From: JAJTHB01 sp033763775
GTDB taxonomy: Bacteria; Pseudomonadota; Alphaproteobacteria; Rickettsiales; SXRF01
Direction of reading: 5' to 3'
Assembly: GCA_033763775.1 (NCBI GenBank)
Contig: JANRJW010000004.1
Coordinates: 62,001-126,000 of the forward strand
Length of the DNA: 64,000 bases
Position numbers and translations under genes: made by a program. How positions within the stretch are numbered: position 1 is the stretch's first letter; each line of letters begins with the position of its first letter. Of this stretch, positions 8,089-16,339 are shown in pieces. The notes beneath the pieces are model-generated. The model was not told where the DNA came from. It ran no database searches and saw only the letters and a program-made list of their open reading frames with translations.

Positions 8089-8862
8089 TTATATTTTACC
8101 GACTGGTTTAGCCGGAAGTCTGGCGAAAAACCAGTCGGTAACTGTTGGCGATAAGCAGGAAAGCAGCCAGAGCGGCGCATGCAGCGCCAGCGGAAAAGCG
8201 ATGCGCGAGCGGTTTTTTTTGAGGCCGCGCATGATGATGGAGGCCGCTTTATCCGCGCTCATCATCAGCGGCATCGGGAAGTCATTCACCTTGGTCATCG
8301 GCGTATCGATGTAGCCGGGGCAGACCACATTCACCCGCACGCCATGCTTGCCTAAAACACCGCGCAGTGCTTCGCCATAATAACGCACCGCGGCTTTTGA
8401 GGCGCTGTAGGCCGGGCAGCTGGGCAGGGCGCGAATACCTGCAAGTGAACTAATGATAGCGATCTGCCCGCGCTTTCGTGCGACCATCGGTTCAATCAGC
8501 GGTTGTATGGTATTTAAAACACCATCCACATTGGTGGCAAAGATGCTGCGCACCTGATCGTCATCTTCGGTGCCGCCGCCAGTGCCAGCGGAGATGCCGG
8601 CATTGGCAATCACCAAATCAACCGGGCTTTCGCGGTCAATGGCATGCAGGCAGGCGGCCATCGCCTCGCATTGGGCGACATCTACTACATAAGTGCGAAC
8701 GGTTGCCTCGTTTTCCATGCAAAGATTGGCGATTTCCCGCAGCCTTTCCTCATTTCGGCCAAGCAGGTGCAGCTGCGCCCCCGGGCGCGCGTATGCTCTG
8801 GCCAGCGCCGCGCCCAGGCCGCTGCTAGCCCCTGTAATCACAATAGTTTTGATGTTTTTCAC
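8089..8862 (-). CDS. Short-chain dehydrogenase/reductase (SDR)
   Basis: A 258-residue classical SDR. The nucleotide-binding motif is TIVITGASSGLGAALARAYA at the N-terminus, NAG is seen in VIANAGISAG near residue 85, and the catalytic Ser and YxxxK lie in AIISSLAGIRALPSCPAYSASKAAVRYY. CPGYIDTPMT follows. The C-terminal 30 residues contain a hydrophobic stretch (ALHAPLWLLSCLSP) that could touch the membrane. The start is the GTG at 8862 with AAAGG about 10 bases upstream; the open frame back to 9045 antisense to the next gene is not coding. Substrate unknown. Confidence 0.85.
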   Translation of the reverse strand: MKNIKTIVITGASSGLGAALARAYARPGAQLHLLGRNEERLREIANLCMENEATVRTYVVDVAQCEAMAACLHAIDRESPVDLVIANAGISAGTGGGTEDDDQVRSIFATNVDGVLNTIQPLIEPMVARKRGQIAIISSLAGIRALPSCPAYSASKAAVRYYGEALRGVLGKHGVRVNVVCPGYIDTPMTKVNDFPMPLMMSADKAASIIMRGLKKNRSRIAFPLALHAPLWLLSCLSPTVTDWFFARLPAKPVGKI

Positions 8863-8932
8863 GAAAAAGTAACCTTTGCGGACGTAGAATAATAGTGTAC
8901 GAGAAGATGGAAAAATACTAGCAGGAAGCCTA

Positions 8933-9478
8933 ATGAAAAAAAATAAATCTGTGTGCGTCTTTTGCGGCGCATCGAATGCAGTCGATAAAAAATTCTTAGA
9001 TGCCGGTGCTGAATTTGGAAAGCTGCTCGCCTCGCGCGGCATCACGCTGGTCTATGGCGGCGGTGATTGCGGTGTGATGGGCGCGGTCGCGAATTCCACC
9101 ATGAAAGCCGGCGGCCATGTGACCGGCGTATTTCCGGTCAGCCTTCGCAACATTGAAAACGAGCATCAGTCGCTCACTGAAATCATCATCGTGAACACCA
9201 TGCACGAGCGCAAACAGAACATGTTTGACCGCTCGGATGCCTTTATTGTGTTCCCCGGCGGCTTTGGCACCATGGATGAAATGTTCGAGATTTTAACGTG
9301 GAAGCAGCTGCTACTGCACGATAAGCCGGTCATTATTTTTAACTATCAGGGCTACTGGGATCCGCTGATTGCTCTGATGCACAACATCATTGAGCAGCGC
9401 TTTGCTAAGGCTGAGGTTGCGACCTATTTCCATGTGGTGACCGAGCTGGAACAGATTCTTGACGTGCTTGGGTATTAA
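8933..9478 (+). CDS. LOG-family nucleotide phosphoribohydrolase (TIGR00730)
   Basis: A 181-residue Rossmann-like protein with the family hallmarks VCVFCGASNA at the N-terminus, LVYGGGDCGVMGAVANS, and the active-site motif VFPGGFGTMDEMFEILTW (PGGxGTxxE, near residue 105). Members cleave the base from nucleoside 5'-monophosphates; plant and some bacterial members (LONELY GUY) release cytokinin bases, others act in purine turnover. The length is typical. Good ribosome site AGGAAG. It is divergent from the SDR gene and followed by a hairpin. Confidence 0.88.
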   Translation: MKKNKSVCVFCGASNAVDKKFLDAGAEFGKLLASRGITLVYGGGDCGVMGAVANSTMKAGGHVTGVFPVSLRNIENEHQSLTEIIIVNTMHERKQNMFDRSDAFIVFPGGFGTMDEMFEILTWKQLLLHDKPVIIFNYQGYWDPLIALMHNIIEQRFAKAEVATYFHVVTELEQILDVLGY

Positions 9479-9481
9479 TTA

Positions 9482-9596
9482 AGCCCCGCACTTGTTGCGG
9501 GGTCTGGTTATGTTCTGGTTTTATTCGAAATTATGAATCATGAGATGTAAGCTTATATTATCAAAGAATACCGGACCCCGCCATTCGGCGGGGCTT
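9482..9596. terminator. Two back-to-back terminator-like hairpins between convergent genes
   Basis: CCCCGCA-cttgt-TGCGGGG (9484-9502) lies just after the rightward gene's stop, and CCCCGCC-attc-GGCGGGG (9576-9593) just before the leftward gene's stop. The stems are related in sequence and inverted relative to the transcripts they would end. T-runs are poor, so these may equally be members of the intergenic palindrome family seen elsewhere. Confidence 0.55.
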
Positions 9597-10248
9597 AAAG
9601 CTTTATCGCCACGCTTATTCCTTCCGCGGTCGGAATCATCAGCCCGAAGAATTTGTTTTTATCGGCTAAGCGTTCGTTGAAGCGGCGCATGGCCTGCCAT
9701 GTTTTCGGGGCGATACCCGGCGGCGGGGCATCCAGCGCTACGGCATCAAACAGCAGTGTGTTATCCGCCACAATCAGCCCGCCAGGGCGGATATTTTCCT
9801 CTGCCCAATCGAGATAGTCCGGATAGCTGATTTTATCAGCATCGATAAACACCATATCGTAGGGCGCCTGCTTTGAAAGCACCGGCAGGATCAGGTGCGC
9901 GTCGCCCTCGAGCAGGGTGATGCGCTCCGCCACATCGGACTGGTCAAAAAAATGTTTCGCCATGGCATTGTGCTCAGGGTCTTTGCCGATGGTGAAAATC
10001 TGGCCGCCATCTGGCAGGGCGCGTGCCATCCAGATCGTGGAATAGCCAGCAAGCGTGCCGATTTCAACCACGCGCCGCGCACCGCTTAGGCGAATGAGAA
10101 GTTGTAAGAGCTTTCCTTCCTCAGGCCCCACCTGCCACGCGATATCCAGCTTTTTCAATGTGTCGGCAATGCTGGCCAGCAAGCTGTCTTGCGGCGCGTA
10201 GAGCCTCCGGATATAGTCGATGTTTGGGGTGATATGTTCGCGGGGCAT
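9595..10248 (-). CDS. Class I SAM-dependent O-methyltransferase (caffeoyl-CoA OMT family)
   Basis: A 217-residue protein with the O-methyltransferase family 3 layout: ARRVVEIGTLAGYSTIWMA (SAM-binding motif I, about residue 75), ITLLEGDAHLILP, then YDMVFIDADKISYPDYLDW with the metal-binding Asp, GGLIVADNTL with the second D-N metal ligands, and a final RFNERLADKNKFFGLMIP. These cation-dependent enzymes methylate catechol-type hydroxyls; the substrate here is unknown. No operon partner. Confidence 0.87.
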   Translation of the reverse strand: MPREHITPNIDYIRRLYAPQDSLLASIADTLKKLDIAWQVGPEEGKLLQLLIRLSGARRVVEIGTLAGYSTIWMARALPDGGQIFTIGKDPEHNAMAKHFFDQSDVAERITLLEGDAHLILPVLSKQAPYDMVFIDADKISYPDYLDWAEENIRPGGLIVADNTLLFDAVALDAPPPGIAPKTWQAMRRFNERLADKNKFFGLMIPTAEGISVAIKL

Positions 10249-10252
10249 GGGT

Positions 10253-10347
10253 AGCGGGATGATTGGATATTTGGATGTTTAAAAGGTAATGATGTCTTTA
10301 TGCATAGCACAAACTCACTTCATCATCCAATCATCCAATCATCCTCT
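10253..10347. repeat. Inverted degenerate tandem repeat at the recJ start (8-bp unit)
   Basis: The left arm (about 10257-10279) carries GGATGATT / GGATATTT-type units. The right arm (10321-10344) carries three near-identical ATCATCCA units, the reverse complement of the left. The arms are separated by about 40 bases. The right arm is translated as part of the RecJ N-terminus (HHPIIQSSSH). The unit is about 8 bp and differs from the units at 15120, 20029, 34090 and 40889, although the architecture is the same. Confidence 0.7.
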
Positions 10348-12099
10348 CACCTCGCTTCCGCCACCGGTGCTTCGTGGCAATTCACCGAGGCACCAGAGCA
10401 CGACGTGCAGCAGATGATGCGCGTGCATGACCTGCCGGAAATTCTCGCGCGGATTCTGGTTTCTCGCGGGGTGACCCTAGAGACGGCGCATGATTTCCTG
10501 CATCCCAGCTTGAAGGCTTCGCTGCCGGATCCCGCACATCTGCTGGATATGGAGGCGGCGGCGGAGCGTGTGGCGGCAGCGGTGCTGGCGGGGGAAACCA
10601 TTGCCATCTGGGGCGATTATGATGTGGATGGCGCGACGTCCTCCGCGTTGCTGGTGCGCTATTTGCGTGCGCTGGGCAGCGAGCCATTGGTCTATATTCC
10701 GGATCGCATGAAGGAGGGTTATGGCCCTAATAGCGCTGGCCTGCTTTTGCTTAAAGAACGCGGCGCCAGCCTTGTCATTACGGTGGATTGCGGCACGCTT
10801 TCCTTTGCGCCGCTGGAGGCCGCGCACGAGGCGGGGCTGGATGTGGTGGTGGTGGATCATCATCAGGGGGAGGCGAAAAAACCCAAATGCCTTGCGCTGG
10901 TGAACCCCAACCGGCTCGATGAAACCTCACCGCATACGTACCTTGCGGCGGTGGGCGTGGCATTCCTCCTGTGTGTGGCGGTGAATCGGAAATTAAGAGA
11001 GTCGTCAGTTGCCAGTCGTCAGTCATCAGCGCTGCCAGATTTAATGCAGCTTCTCGATATCGTCGCGCTGGGCACGGTGGCGGATGTGGTGCCGCTTATC
11101 GGCGCTAACCGCGCACTGGTCGCGCAAGGGCTGAAAGTGATGGCAGCTAAGCAGAATATCGGCATTCGCACGCTGCTGCAGACTGCGCGCGCCGATGGCC
11201 AGCTGGCGGCCTATCATTGTGGTTTTATTCTGGGGCCGCGCATCAATGCTGGCGGGCGCGTGGGCAAATCAGATCTTGGTGTGCGTATTCTCACTAGCGA
11301 GAGTGAAGAAGAAGCAACGATGCTTGCCGCTGAGCTGGAGCGCTACAACGAAGAGCGCCGCGCCATTGAGGCGGGTGTGCTGGAAGAAGCCATGGCGCTG
11401 GCTGAGTGCGCGCCGCAGGATGCGCCGGTGCTGCTGCTTTCCGGCGAGGGCTGGCACCCGGGGGTGATCGGCATTGTCGCGGGCAGGGTGAAGGAACGTT
11501 TTAATGTGCCGTGCGCGGTGATCGCGCTGAAAGATGGTGTGGGCAAGGCCTCGGCGCGCAGTGTGAGCGGGGTGGATTTGGGCGCGGCGGTGATTGCGGC
11601 GCTGGGAAATGGCCTTTTGGTTGCGGGCGGCGGCCATGCCATGGCGGCTGGCTTTACGGTCAAAGAAGAATATATTCCGCAGCTGGAACAATTCCTTGGT
11701 GATCATATTCGCCGCCAAGTGGGCGACATCTCGCGAAAGCGCCACTACCGCATTGATGCGCGTGTGGCGGTGGGCGGCGCGACCACCCAGCTGATCGATA
11801 CTCTGAAACAGCTTGAGCCGTTCGGGCAGGGCAACCCTTCGGTGCGCCTCATGGTGGAGCATGCCGTGAATTTAAAACCGGAGATTGTGGGCGAGCAGCA
11901 TGTGCGCACGCTGCTGATCGATCGTTTAAGTAACGCACGTCTGAACGCCATTGCCTTTCGTGCGGTGGGCACCAAGCTGGGCGATAGCCTGCTTTCTTCC
12001 CGCGGTAAGGAGATTTCGCTGGTTGGCCACCTTAAGGAAAACCACTATAACGGCAACATCACCGCGCAGCTGATGATCGAGGATGTGGCGCTGGCATGA
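10300..12099 (+). CDS. recJ: Single-stranded-DNA-specific exonuclease RecJ
   Basis: The 599-residue product is a DHH-family 5'-3' exonuclease used in recombination and mismatch repair. Motif I is IAIWGDYDVDGATSSALLV (near residue 105), the DHH motif is in VVVVDHHQGEAK (near 187), and the DHHA1 motif is in GGGHAMAAGFTV (near 445). PFGQGNPSVR begins the C-terminal OB-fold region. Residues about 234-243 (SSVASRQSS) are a low-complexity insertion made by four 7-bp repeats, in a spot where homologues have a loop. The first 25 residues overlap an inverted repeat, so the true start could be later. Last codons overlap cysT by ATGA. Confidence 0.93.
   Translation: MHSTNSLHHPIIQSSSHLASATGASWQFTEAPEHDVQQMMRVHDLPEILARILVSRGVTLETAHDFLHPSLKASLPDPAHLLDMEAAAERVAAAVLAGETIAIWGDYDVDGATSSALLVRYLRALGSEPLVYIPDRMKEGYGPNSAGLLLLKERGASLVITVDCGTLSFAPLEAAHEAGLDVVVVDHHQGEAKKPKCLALVNPNRLDETSPHTYLAAVGVAFLLCVAVNRKLRESSVASRQSSALPDLMQLLDIVALGTVADVVPLIGANRALVAQGLKVMAAKQNIGIRTLLQTARADGQLAAYHCGFILGPRINAGGRVGKSDLGVRILTSESEEEATMLAAELERYNEERRAIEAGVLEEAMALAECAPQDAPVLLLSGEGWHPGVIGIVAGRVKERFNVPCAVIALKDGVGKASARSVSGVDLGAAVIAALGNGLLVAGGGHAMAAGFTVKEEYIPQLEQFLGDHIRRQVGDISRKRHYRIDARVAVGGATTQLIDTLKQLEPFGQGNPSVRLMVEHAVNLKPEIVGEQHVRTLLIDRLSNARLNAIAFRAVGTKLGDSLLSSRGKEISLVGHLKENHYNGNITAQLMIEDVALA
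11001..11029 (+). repeat. Degenerate heptamer run inside recJ
   Basis: Four 7-bp units follow in phase: GTCGTCA, GTTGCCA, GTCGTCA, GTCATCA. They encode a Ser/Val/Gln/Arg-rich loop in RecJ and keep the frame open. No inverted second arm is seen nearby. Confidence 0.7.
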
Positions 12100-12944
12100 G
12101 CATGTTATTTCCCAGACTCAAGCATCCTTCCATCCTGCCGGGTTTTGGCATCACCATGGCGTTTACGCTGGCAGCGCTCCTTCTGGTGGTGGTGATTCCG
12201 CTGGCCGGGCTGTTTGTGAAAACAGCCACGCTTAGCTGGCCGGAGGTCATGAAAGCCGTCACCTCTGATCGCGTGGTGCATGCTTATAAAATAAGCTTTG
12301 GCCTTGCGTTGGCGGCGGCGGCGGTGAACGCATGTTTCGGGCTGATTCTCGCATGGGTGCTGGTGCGCTACCGTTTTGCCGGCCGCAAAATGTTAGATGC
12401 GATGGTAGATTTGCCCTTTGCCCTGCCGACGGCGGTGGCAGGCATTGCGCTAGCCACGCTTTATGGCCCTAGCGGCTGGCTCGGCGCCCCGCTTAATGAG
12501 CTTGGCATCAAGGTGGCGTTCACGCCGCTGGGAATTTTTGCCGCGCTGGTGTTTGTCGGGCTGCCGTTTGTCGTGCGGACGGTGGAGCCGGTCTTAAAAG
12601 ACATCGACCGCGAGGTGGAAGAGGCGGCGGTGAGCCTTGGCGCTTCGCGCTGGCAGCTTTTTACGCGCGTGTTATTGCCATCGGTGCTGCCGGCACTGGC
12701 CACCGGCTTTGCCATGGCTTTTGCCCGTGCGCTGGGCGAATATGGCTCGGTGATTTTTATCGCGGGCAATATTCCCGGCGTGTCAGAAATTGTGCCGCTT
12801 CTGATTGTTGTGAAGCTGGAGCAATATGATATAGCGGGCGCTACCGCCATCGCCTGCGTGATGCTGCTGGCATCATTCGCGTTGCTGCTACTTATCAACT
12901 GGTTACAATCCAGATATTCCTCCCCCGTCAAGGGGGGAGGTTAG
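12096..12944 (+). CDS. cysT: Sulfate/thiosulfate ABC transporter permease CysT
   Basis: A 282-residue inner-membrane permease with six predicted transmembrane segments. The EAA loop that docks the ATPase is seen in EEAAVSLGASRWQLFTRVLLP (near residue 175), followed by ALGEYGSVIFIAGN, the CysT/CysW-type conserved segment. LPFALPTAVAGIALATLYG is also typical. It starts by ATGA overlap with recJ. The last eight residues (SSPVKGGG) are encoded by a palindromic repeat, so the native C-terminus has been replaced or extended by it. It pairs with CysW and CysA. Confidence 0.92.
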   Translation: MSMLFPRLKHPSILPGFGITMAFTLAALLLVVVIPLAGLFVKTATLSWPEVMKAVTSDRVVHAYKISFGLALAAAAVNACFGLILAWVLVRYRFAGRKMLDAMVDLPFALPTAVAGIALATLYGPSGWLGAPLNELGIKVAFTPLGIFAALVFVGLPFVVRTVEPVLKDIDREVEEAAVSLGASRWQLFTRVLLPSVLPALATGFAMAFARALGEYGSVIFIAGNIPGVSEIVPLLIVVKLEQYDIAGATAIACVMLLASFALLLLINWLQSRYSSPVKGGG

Positions 12945-13020
12945 GAGGGGGGTTTTATGAGCGTCATTTGGACTGATAACCCTCACCCCAACCCTCTCCC
13001 TAAAAGGGAGAGGGAGATTT
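12919..13020. repeat. Palindromic repeat pair at the cysT/cysW junction
   Basis: CCTCCCCC-gtca-AGGGGGGAGG with TTAGGAGGGGGG (12919-12952) is followed by CCCTCACCCCAACCCTCTCCC and its hairpin partner GGGAGAGGG (12979-13016). The first copy supplies the end of cysT, and its AGGAGG (12943-12948) sits 8 bases before the annotated cysW ATG. The second is translated in the CysW N-terminus (NPHPNPLPKRERE). Confidence 0.85.
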
Positions 13021-13847
13021 TAGGAGAACCCTGGTGGATGAAGTGTGCGCTGATTTTTATCGCGCTGGGCTTCATGCTGGCGCTGGTGGCGCTGCCGCTG
13101 GCTGTCGTATTTGCAGAGGCGTTTGCAAAGGGCTGGGAGGCTTACGCAGATGCGCTTGCCCACCGCCATGCGCTTTCGGCGATTCAGCTCACGCTGCTGG
13201 TGGCGGCGATTGCGGTGCCGTTTAATGTGGTGTTCGGCCTCTCTGCCTCCTGGGCGATAGCGAAATATGAATTTGCCGGCAAGCGCCTGCTCATCACTTT
13301 CATTGATTTGCCGTTTTCTGTTTCGCCGGTGATTTCCGGCCTGATTTATGTGCTGCTTTTTGGCGCGCATTCCGCGCTGGGCGAGTGGCTCGCTGCACAC
13401 GATATCCAGATTATTTTTGCGGTGCCCGGCCTGGTGATTGCCACCATCTTTGTCACCTTTCCGTTTGTGGCGCGTGAGCTGATTCCGCTGATGGAAGAGC
13501 AGGGCAGCGAAGAAGAGGAAGCGGCGATTCTGCTTGGCGCATCGGGCTTTCGCACCTTCATCAGCGTGACGCTGCCCAATATCAAATGGGCGCTGCTTTC
13601 CGGCGTGCTACTGTGTAATGCGCGGGCGATGGGCGAGTTTGGCGCGGTGTCGGTCGTTTCCGGCCATATCAAGGGGCAGACGAACACTGTGCCGCTGCAT
13701 GTGGAGATTCTGTATAATGAATATAATTTCGTGGCGGCGTTTGCGGTGGCGTCATTGCTTACGCTGCTTGCGGTGCTGACCTTGTTGCTAAAATACGCGG
13801 TTGAGGTTAGGTATTCGAAGGAACTGAAGGCAAACCATGGTCACTAA
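12957..13847 (+). CDS. cysW: Sulfate/thiosulfate ABC transporter permease CysW
   Basis: The product is 296 residues from the ATG at 12957. The permease proper begins near residue 27 with MKCALIFIALGFMLALVAL, and there is a second ATG at 13038 with its own AGGAG, so a 269-residue form is likely the ancestral protein. Residues 8-22 are encoded by a palindromic repeat. Family marks: LPFSVSPVISGLIYVLLFG, the EAA loop EEEAAILLGASGFRTFISVTLP, and NARAMGEFGAVSVVSGHI. With CysT it forms the membrane channel for sulfate import, powered by CysA. Confidence 0.92.
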   Translation: MSVIWTDNPHPNPLPKREREILGEPWWMKCALIFIALGFMLALVALPLAVVFAEAFAKGWEAYADALAHRHALSAIQLTLLVAAIAVPFNVVFGLSASWAIAKYEFAGKRLLITFIDLPFSVSPVISGLIYVLLFGAHSALGEWLAAHDIQIIFAVPGLVIATIFVTFPFVARELIPLMEEQGSEEEEAAILLGASGFRTFISVTLPNIKWALLSGVLLCNARAMGEFGAVSVVSGHIKGQTNTVPLHVEILYNEYNFVAAFAVASLLTLLAVLTLLLKYAVEVRYSKELKANHGH

Positions 13848-13851
13848 ACAG

Positions 13852-13923
13852 TTGCGTCATCCCGAGCGAAGTCGAGGGATCTTAAAGACCCCTCCGCTCG
13901 GCTTTAGCCTCGGTCGGGATGAC
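13852..13923. repeat. GTCATCCCG-type intergenic hairpin
   Basis: An imperfect palindrome running from CATCCCGAGCGAAGTCGAGG to its partner CCTCGGTCGGGATGAC fills the gap between cysW and cysA. It is a member of the GTCATCCCG...CGGGATGAC intergenic family seen repeatedly in this window. Confidence 0.75.
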
Positions 13924-13935
13924 AGGGTATAAAAT

Positions 13936-15120
13936 ATGGCCATTGAACTGATCCAGATTCATAAATCGTTCGGCGATTTTCACGCGCTTTCAGGCGTTGA
14001 CCTGGCGGTGAAGGAAGGCGAGCTGGTGGCGCTGCTGGGGCCTTCTGGTTCCGGCAAGACCACGCTGCTGCGCATGATCGCCGGGCTGGATATGCCGGAT
14101 AGCGGCAGGGTGCTGGTGCATGGCATCGACACCACCCACCAGCATGTGCGTGAGCGCAAGGTGGGTTTCGTGTTTCAGCACTATGCGCTGTTTCGCCACA
14201 TGACGGTGTTTGAGAATGTGGCGTTTGGTCTGCGTGTGCGGCCGAGGCGCGAGCGCCTGCCTTATGAGCAGATTACCGAGCGGGTGATGAACCTGCTGCG
14301 CCTCGTGCATCTTGATAATTTTTATGATCGCTACCCCAGCCAGCTTTCTGGCGGCCAGCGCCAGCGTGTGGCACTCGCACGCGCGCTCGCTGTGGAGCCG
14401 AAGCTGCTGCTGCTCGATGAGCCGTTTGGTGCGCTGGATGCCAAGGTGCGCAAAGAGCTGCGGCGCTGGCTGAGAAGGCTGCATGACGAGCTGCACATCA
14501 CCAGCCTGTTTGTGACGCACGATCAGGAAGAGGCGATGGAAGTGGCCGACCGCGTGGTGGTGATGAACGCCGGAAAAATCGAGCAGACTGGCACGCCGGA
14601 TGAGGTGTATCACACCCCCGCCAATGGCTTTGTGTATGATTTTCTTGGCAATTATAACGAGTTTCTCGGTTGGCGTGATGCCGCGGGCAATACTCACCTT
14701 GCCGAAGATGATTTATGGGAAGCAAAGCCAGCAGCGATGCAGGTGGCAAAGCAGGAAGGCTGGCTGGGGTCACTACGAAAAATCGTGCCGGATATGCTGC
14801 TGCCGATGCCGGAGATCACCAAAAAAGCCAGCGCGCGCGGCAAGGTGCGTGCGGCGCTCAAAGAGCGCGGGGTGCCGGTGAAAATGTATGCGCGCCCGCA
14901 TGAGATGTTTGTGACCAAAGAGCCGGAAGGCGAGCATGAATATATTCCGGCGAGCGTGATTCACATCAACCCCGCCGGCTCGCTTGCCAAGCTGGAGATG
15001 CAGCGCAGCAATGGCAGCATCATTCAGGCGGAGGTGCCCAAAGCGATTATTGACCAGCTGGCGATTAGCAAGCATGATAAGCTGTATGTCAGACCGAAGC
15101 AGGTGAGGGTGTTTGAGTAG
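13936..15120 (+). CDS. cysA: Sulfate/thiosulfate ABC transporter ATP-binding protein CysA
   Basis: A 394-residue ATPase. Walker A is LLGPSGSGKTTLL (residue 33 on), the Q-loop is GFVFQHYALFRHMTVFENVA, the ABC signature is QLSGGQRQRVALARAL (near 137), Walker B is LLLLDEPFGALDAKVRKELR (near 157) and the switch His is in FVTHDQEEAMEVADRV. The C-terminal 130 residues form the TOBE-type regulatory region of CysA (KMYARPHEMF). FRHMTVFENVAFGLRVRPR is diagnostic for CysA. No periplasmic sulfate-binding protein (CysP/Sbp) gene lies in the window, so the binding protein must be encoded elsewhere. Confidence 0.93.
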   Translation: MAIELIQIHKSFGDFHALSGVDLAVKEGELVALLGPSGSGKTTLLRMIAGLDMPDSGRVLVHGIDTTHQHVRERKVGFVFQHYALFRHMTVFENVAFGLRVRPRRERLPYEQITERVMNLLRLVHLDNFYDRYPSQLSGGQRQRVALARALAVEPKLLLLDEPFGALDAKVRKELRRWLRRLHDELHITSLFVTHDQEEAMEVADRVVVMNAGKIEQTGTPDEVYHTPANGFVYDFLGNYNEFLGWRDAAGNTHLAEDDLWEAKPAAMQVAKQEGWLGSLRKIVPDMLLPMPEITKKASARGKVRAALKERGVPVKMYARPHEMFVTKEPEGEHEYIPASVIHINPAGSLAKLEMQRSNGSIIQAEVPKAIIDQLAISKHDKLYVRPKQVRVFE

Positions 15121-15222
15121 GGGTTATATGGGGATGAGGTTATATGGTTATGGGGTTGATGGCAGAAAAAAGATAGTTTACCCCTATAACCTTATAACCC
15201 TGTAACCCTATCACCCTATCAC
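15120..15222. repeat. Inverted degenerate tandem repeat between cysA and pgsA (8-bp unit)
   Basis: The left arm (15121-15163) is built of units like GGTTATAT/GGTTATGG; the right arm (15181-15222) of CCCTATAA, CCTTATAA, CCCTGTAA, CCCTATCA, CCCTATCA. The arms are reverse-complement in kind, separated by GCAGAAAAAAGATAG, and the right arm runs directly into the pgsA ATG, where a ribosome-binding site would be expected. Confidence 0.85.
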
Positions 15223-15223
15223 C

Positions 15224-15790
15224 ATGACTTTCAAAAAAAACCTTCCCAATTACCTCACCTATTTCCGTATCGCGGTGATACCGGCGCTGGTGCTGGTGTT
15301 TTTCCTTAAAGGCAACTGGGGTTTCTGGCTATCGTCCGGGCTGTTTTTACTCGCCTGCATCACCGACTGGCTGGATGGCTATGTGGCGCGCAAATGGCAG
15401 GTGGAGTCCGCTGTGGGGAGGTTTCTTGATCCCATTGCCGATAAGCTGCTGGTGGCCACCGCGCTGCTGCTCCTTGTGCAGTCCAACACTGATGATATGA
15501 CCCGCGCCGATATTATTCCGGCGATTGCGATTGTCTGCCGCGAGATTCTGGTTTCGGGGCTGCGTGAATTCCTCGCCGAAATACGAGTCAGCGTGCCGGT
15601 TTCGAAGCTTGCCAAATGGAAAACCGCGGTGCAGATGGCGGCAATTTTCCTGCTCTTGCTGGGAGCAGGTTCCCCGGAGTGGCTCAATGCCGAATATCTG
15701 GGGCGCTTTTTCCTCTGGCTCGCCGCGATCCTGACACTGGTCACCGGCTATGCTTACGTAAAAACCGGGTGGAAATACCTCAGCTCGTAA
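15224..15790 (+). CDS. pgsA: CDP-diacylglycerol-glycerol-3-phosphate 3-phosphatidyltransferase PgsA
   Basis: A 188-residue membrane enzyme making phosphatidylglycerophosphate, the precursor of PG and cardiolipin. The CDP-alcohol phosphotransferase motif D-x2-DG-x2-AR-x8-G-x3-D-x3-D is complete: DWLDGYVARKWQ then VGRFLDPIADK (residues 46-73). The N-terminus NLPNYLTYFRIAVIPALV is typical of PgsA, and four hydrophobic segments follow. There is no recognisable Shine-Dalgarno; the upstream bases are the right arm of a tandem-repeat hairpin. Confidence 0.93.
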   Translation: MTFKKNLPNYLTYFRIAVIPALVLVFFLKGNWGFWLSSGLFLLACITDWLDGYVARKWQVESAVGRFLDPIADKLLVATALLLLVQSNTDDMTRADIIPAIAIVCREILVSGLREFLAEIRVSVPVSKLAKWKTAVQMAAIFLLLLGAGSPEWLNAEYLGRFFLWLAAILTLVTGYAYVKTGWKYLSS

Positions 15791-16231
15791 CTAGCTGACC
15801 ATCATGCCTGTATTTCGTGCGGACTCTTCGAGCGCAGTTTTCTCAAAATCAAGCTTAAGACGCTCGCGTAGATCTGCGCTGAGTTGATATTCCCGGTCTT
15901 CCATTCCAACCGCTTGGCGCAGCGCCGTATAGTTTTTATCTGGATCAATTTGTGAAATCGCATAGCCAACCGCTTCCATGCTGACAGGTTTAGTCTTGTT
16001 CTTGCCGTCGACTGTGTCTTTCAGACGATCAAGAATATTCTCGATCATGTGTGCTTCCAGCAGTGCTGCAACCGAGCTAGCGCTGCCTGATTCACGTCCA
16101 ACATCGCCAATCGCAACACTAACTCTGCTGCCAGCATTTCGTGTAGCGTTATCAAGCTGAGCTTTTGCCGCCGCATTATCTCGAATTGCTTTGATTTGTT
16201 CGCCGGTAACTAGAGTTGTTGCTTCAGCCAT
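15791..16231 (-). CDS. Orphan soluble alpha-helical protein
   Basis: A 146-residue protein without signal peptide or membrane segment. It is rich in Ala, Glu, Asp and Lys and predicted largely helical. VTGEQIKAIRDNAAAKAQL and SVAALLEAHMIENILDRL look like amphipathic helices, and ALRQAVGMEDREYQL precedes a charged C-terminus. I do not recognise a family. A strong ribosome site (GGAAAGGAT) precedes the ATG, and a PhoB-box-like direct repeat lies about 62-79 bases upstream. It converges on pgsA with no spacer. Confidence 0.65.
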   Translation of the reverse strand: MAEATTLVTGEQIKAIRDNAAAKAQLDNATRNAGSRVSVAIGDVGRESGSASSVAALLEAHMIENILDRLKDTVDGKNKTKPVSMEAVGYAISQIDPDKNYTALRQAVGMEDREYQLSADLRERLKLDFEKTALEESARNTGMMVS

Positions 16232-16292
16232 TTTTTATCCTTTCCTGATTGAATGCGGTTCAGACGCTACCCCCGGGAGGGCATGTTGTAAA

Positions 16293-16310
16293 ATGACAAT
16301 TTGATGACAG
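16293..16310 (-). promoter_or_regulatory. PhoB-box-like direct repeat
   Basis: On the minus strand this reads CTGTCAT-CAAA-TTGTCAT, two 7-mers 11 bp apart that differ from the E. coli Pho-box consensus at few positions. Its core GTCATCAAATTGTCA is identical to the one at 7521-7535. It points toward the orphan starting at 16231. A good -10 is not obvious. Confidence 0.55.
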
Positions 16311-16339
16311 AAAAAACGCTGCACTGCGGCAGAAATAGT

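Noticed and set aside
10253..10347. A CRISPR array from the repeated ATCATCCA units (and the similar runs at 15120, 20029, 34090 and 40889)
   Set aside because: Units are 7-9 bp, contiguous without spacers, degenerate and inverted; no cas genes are in the window.
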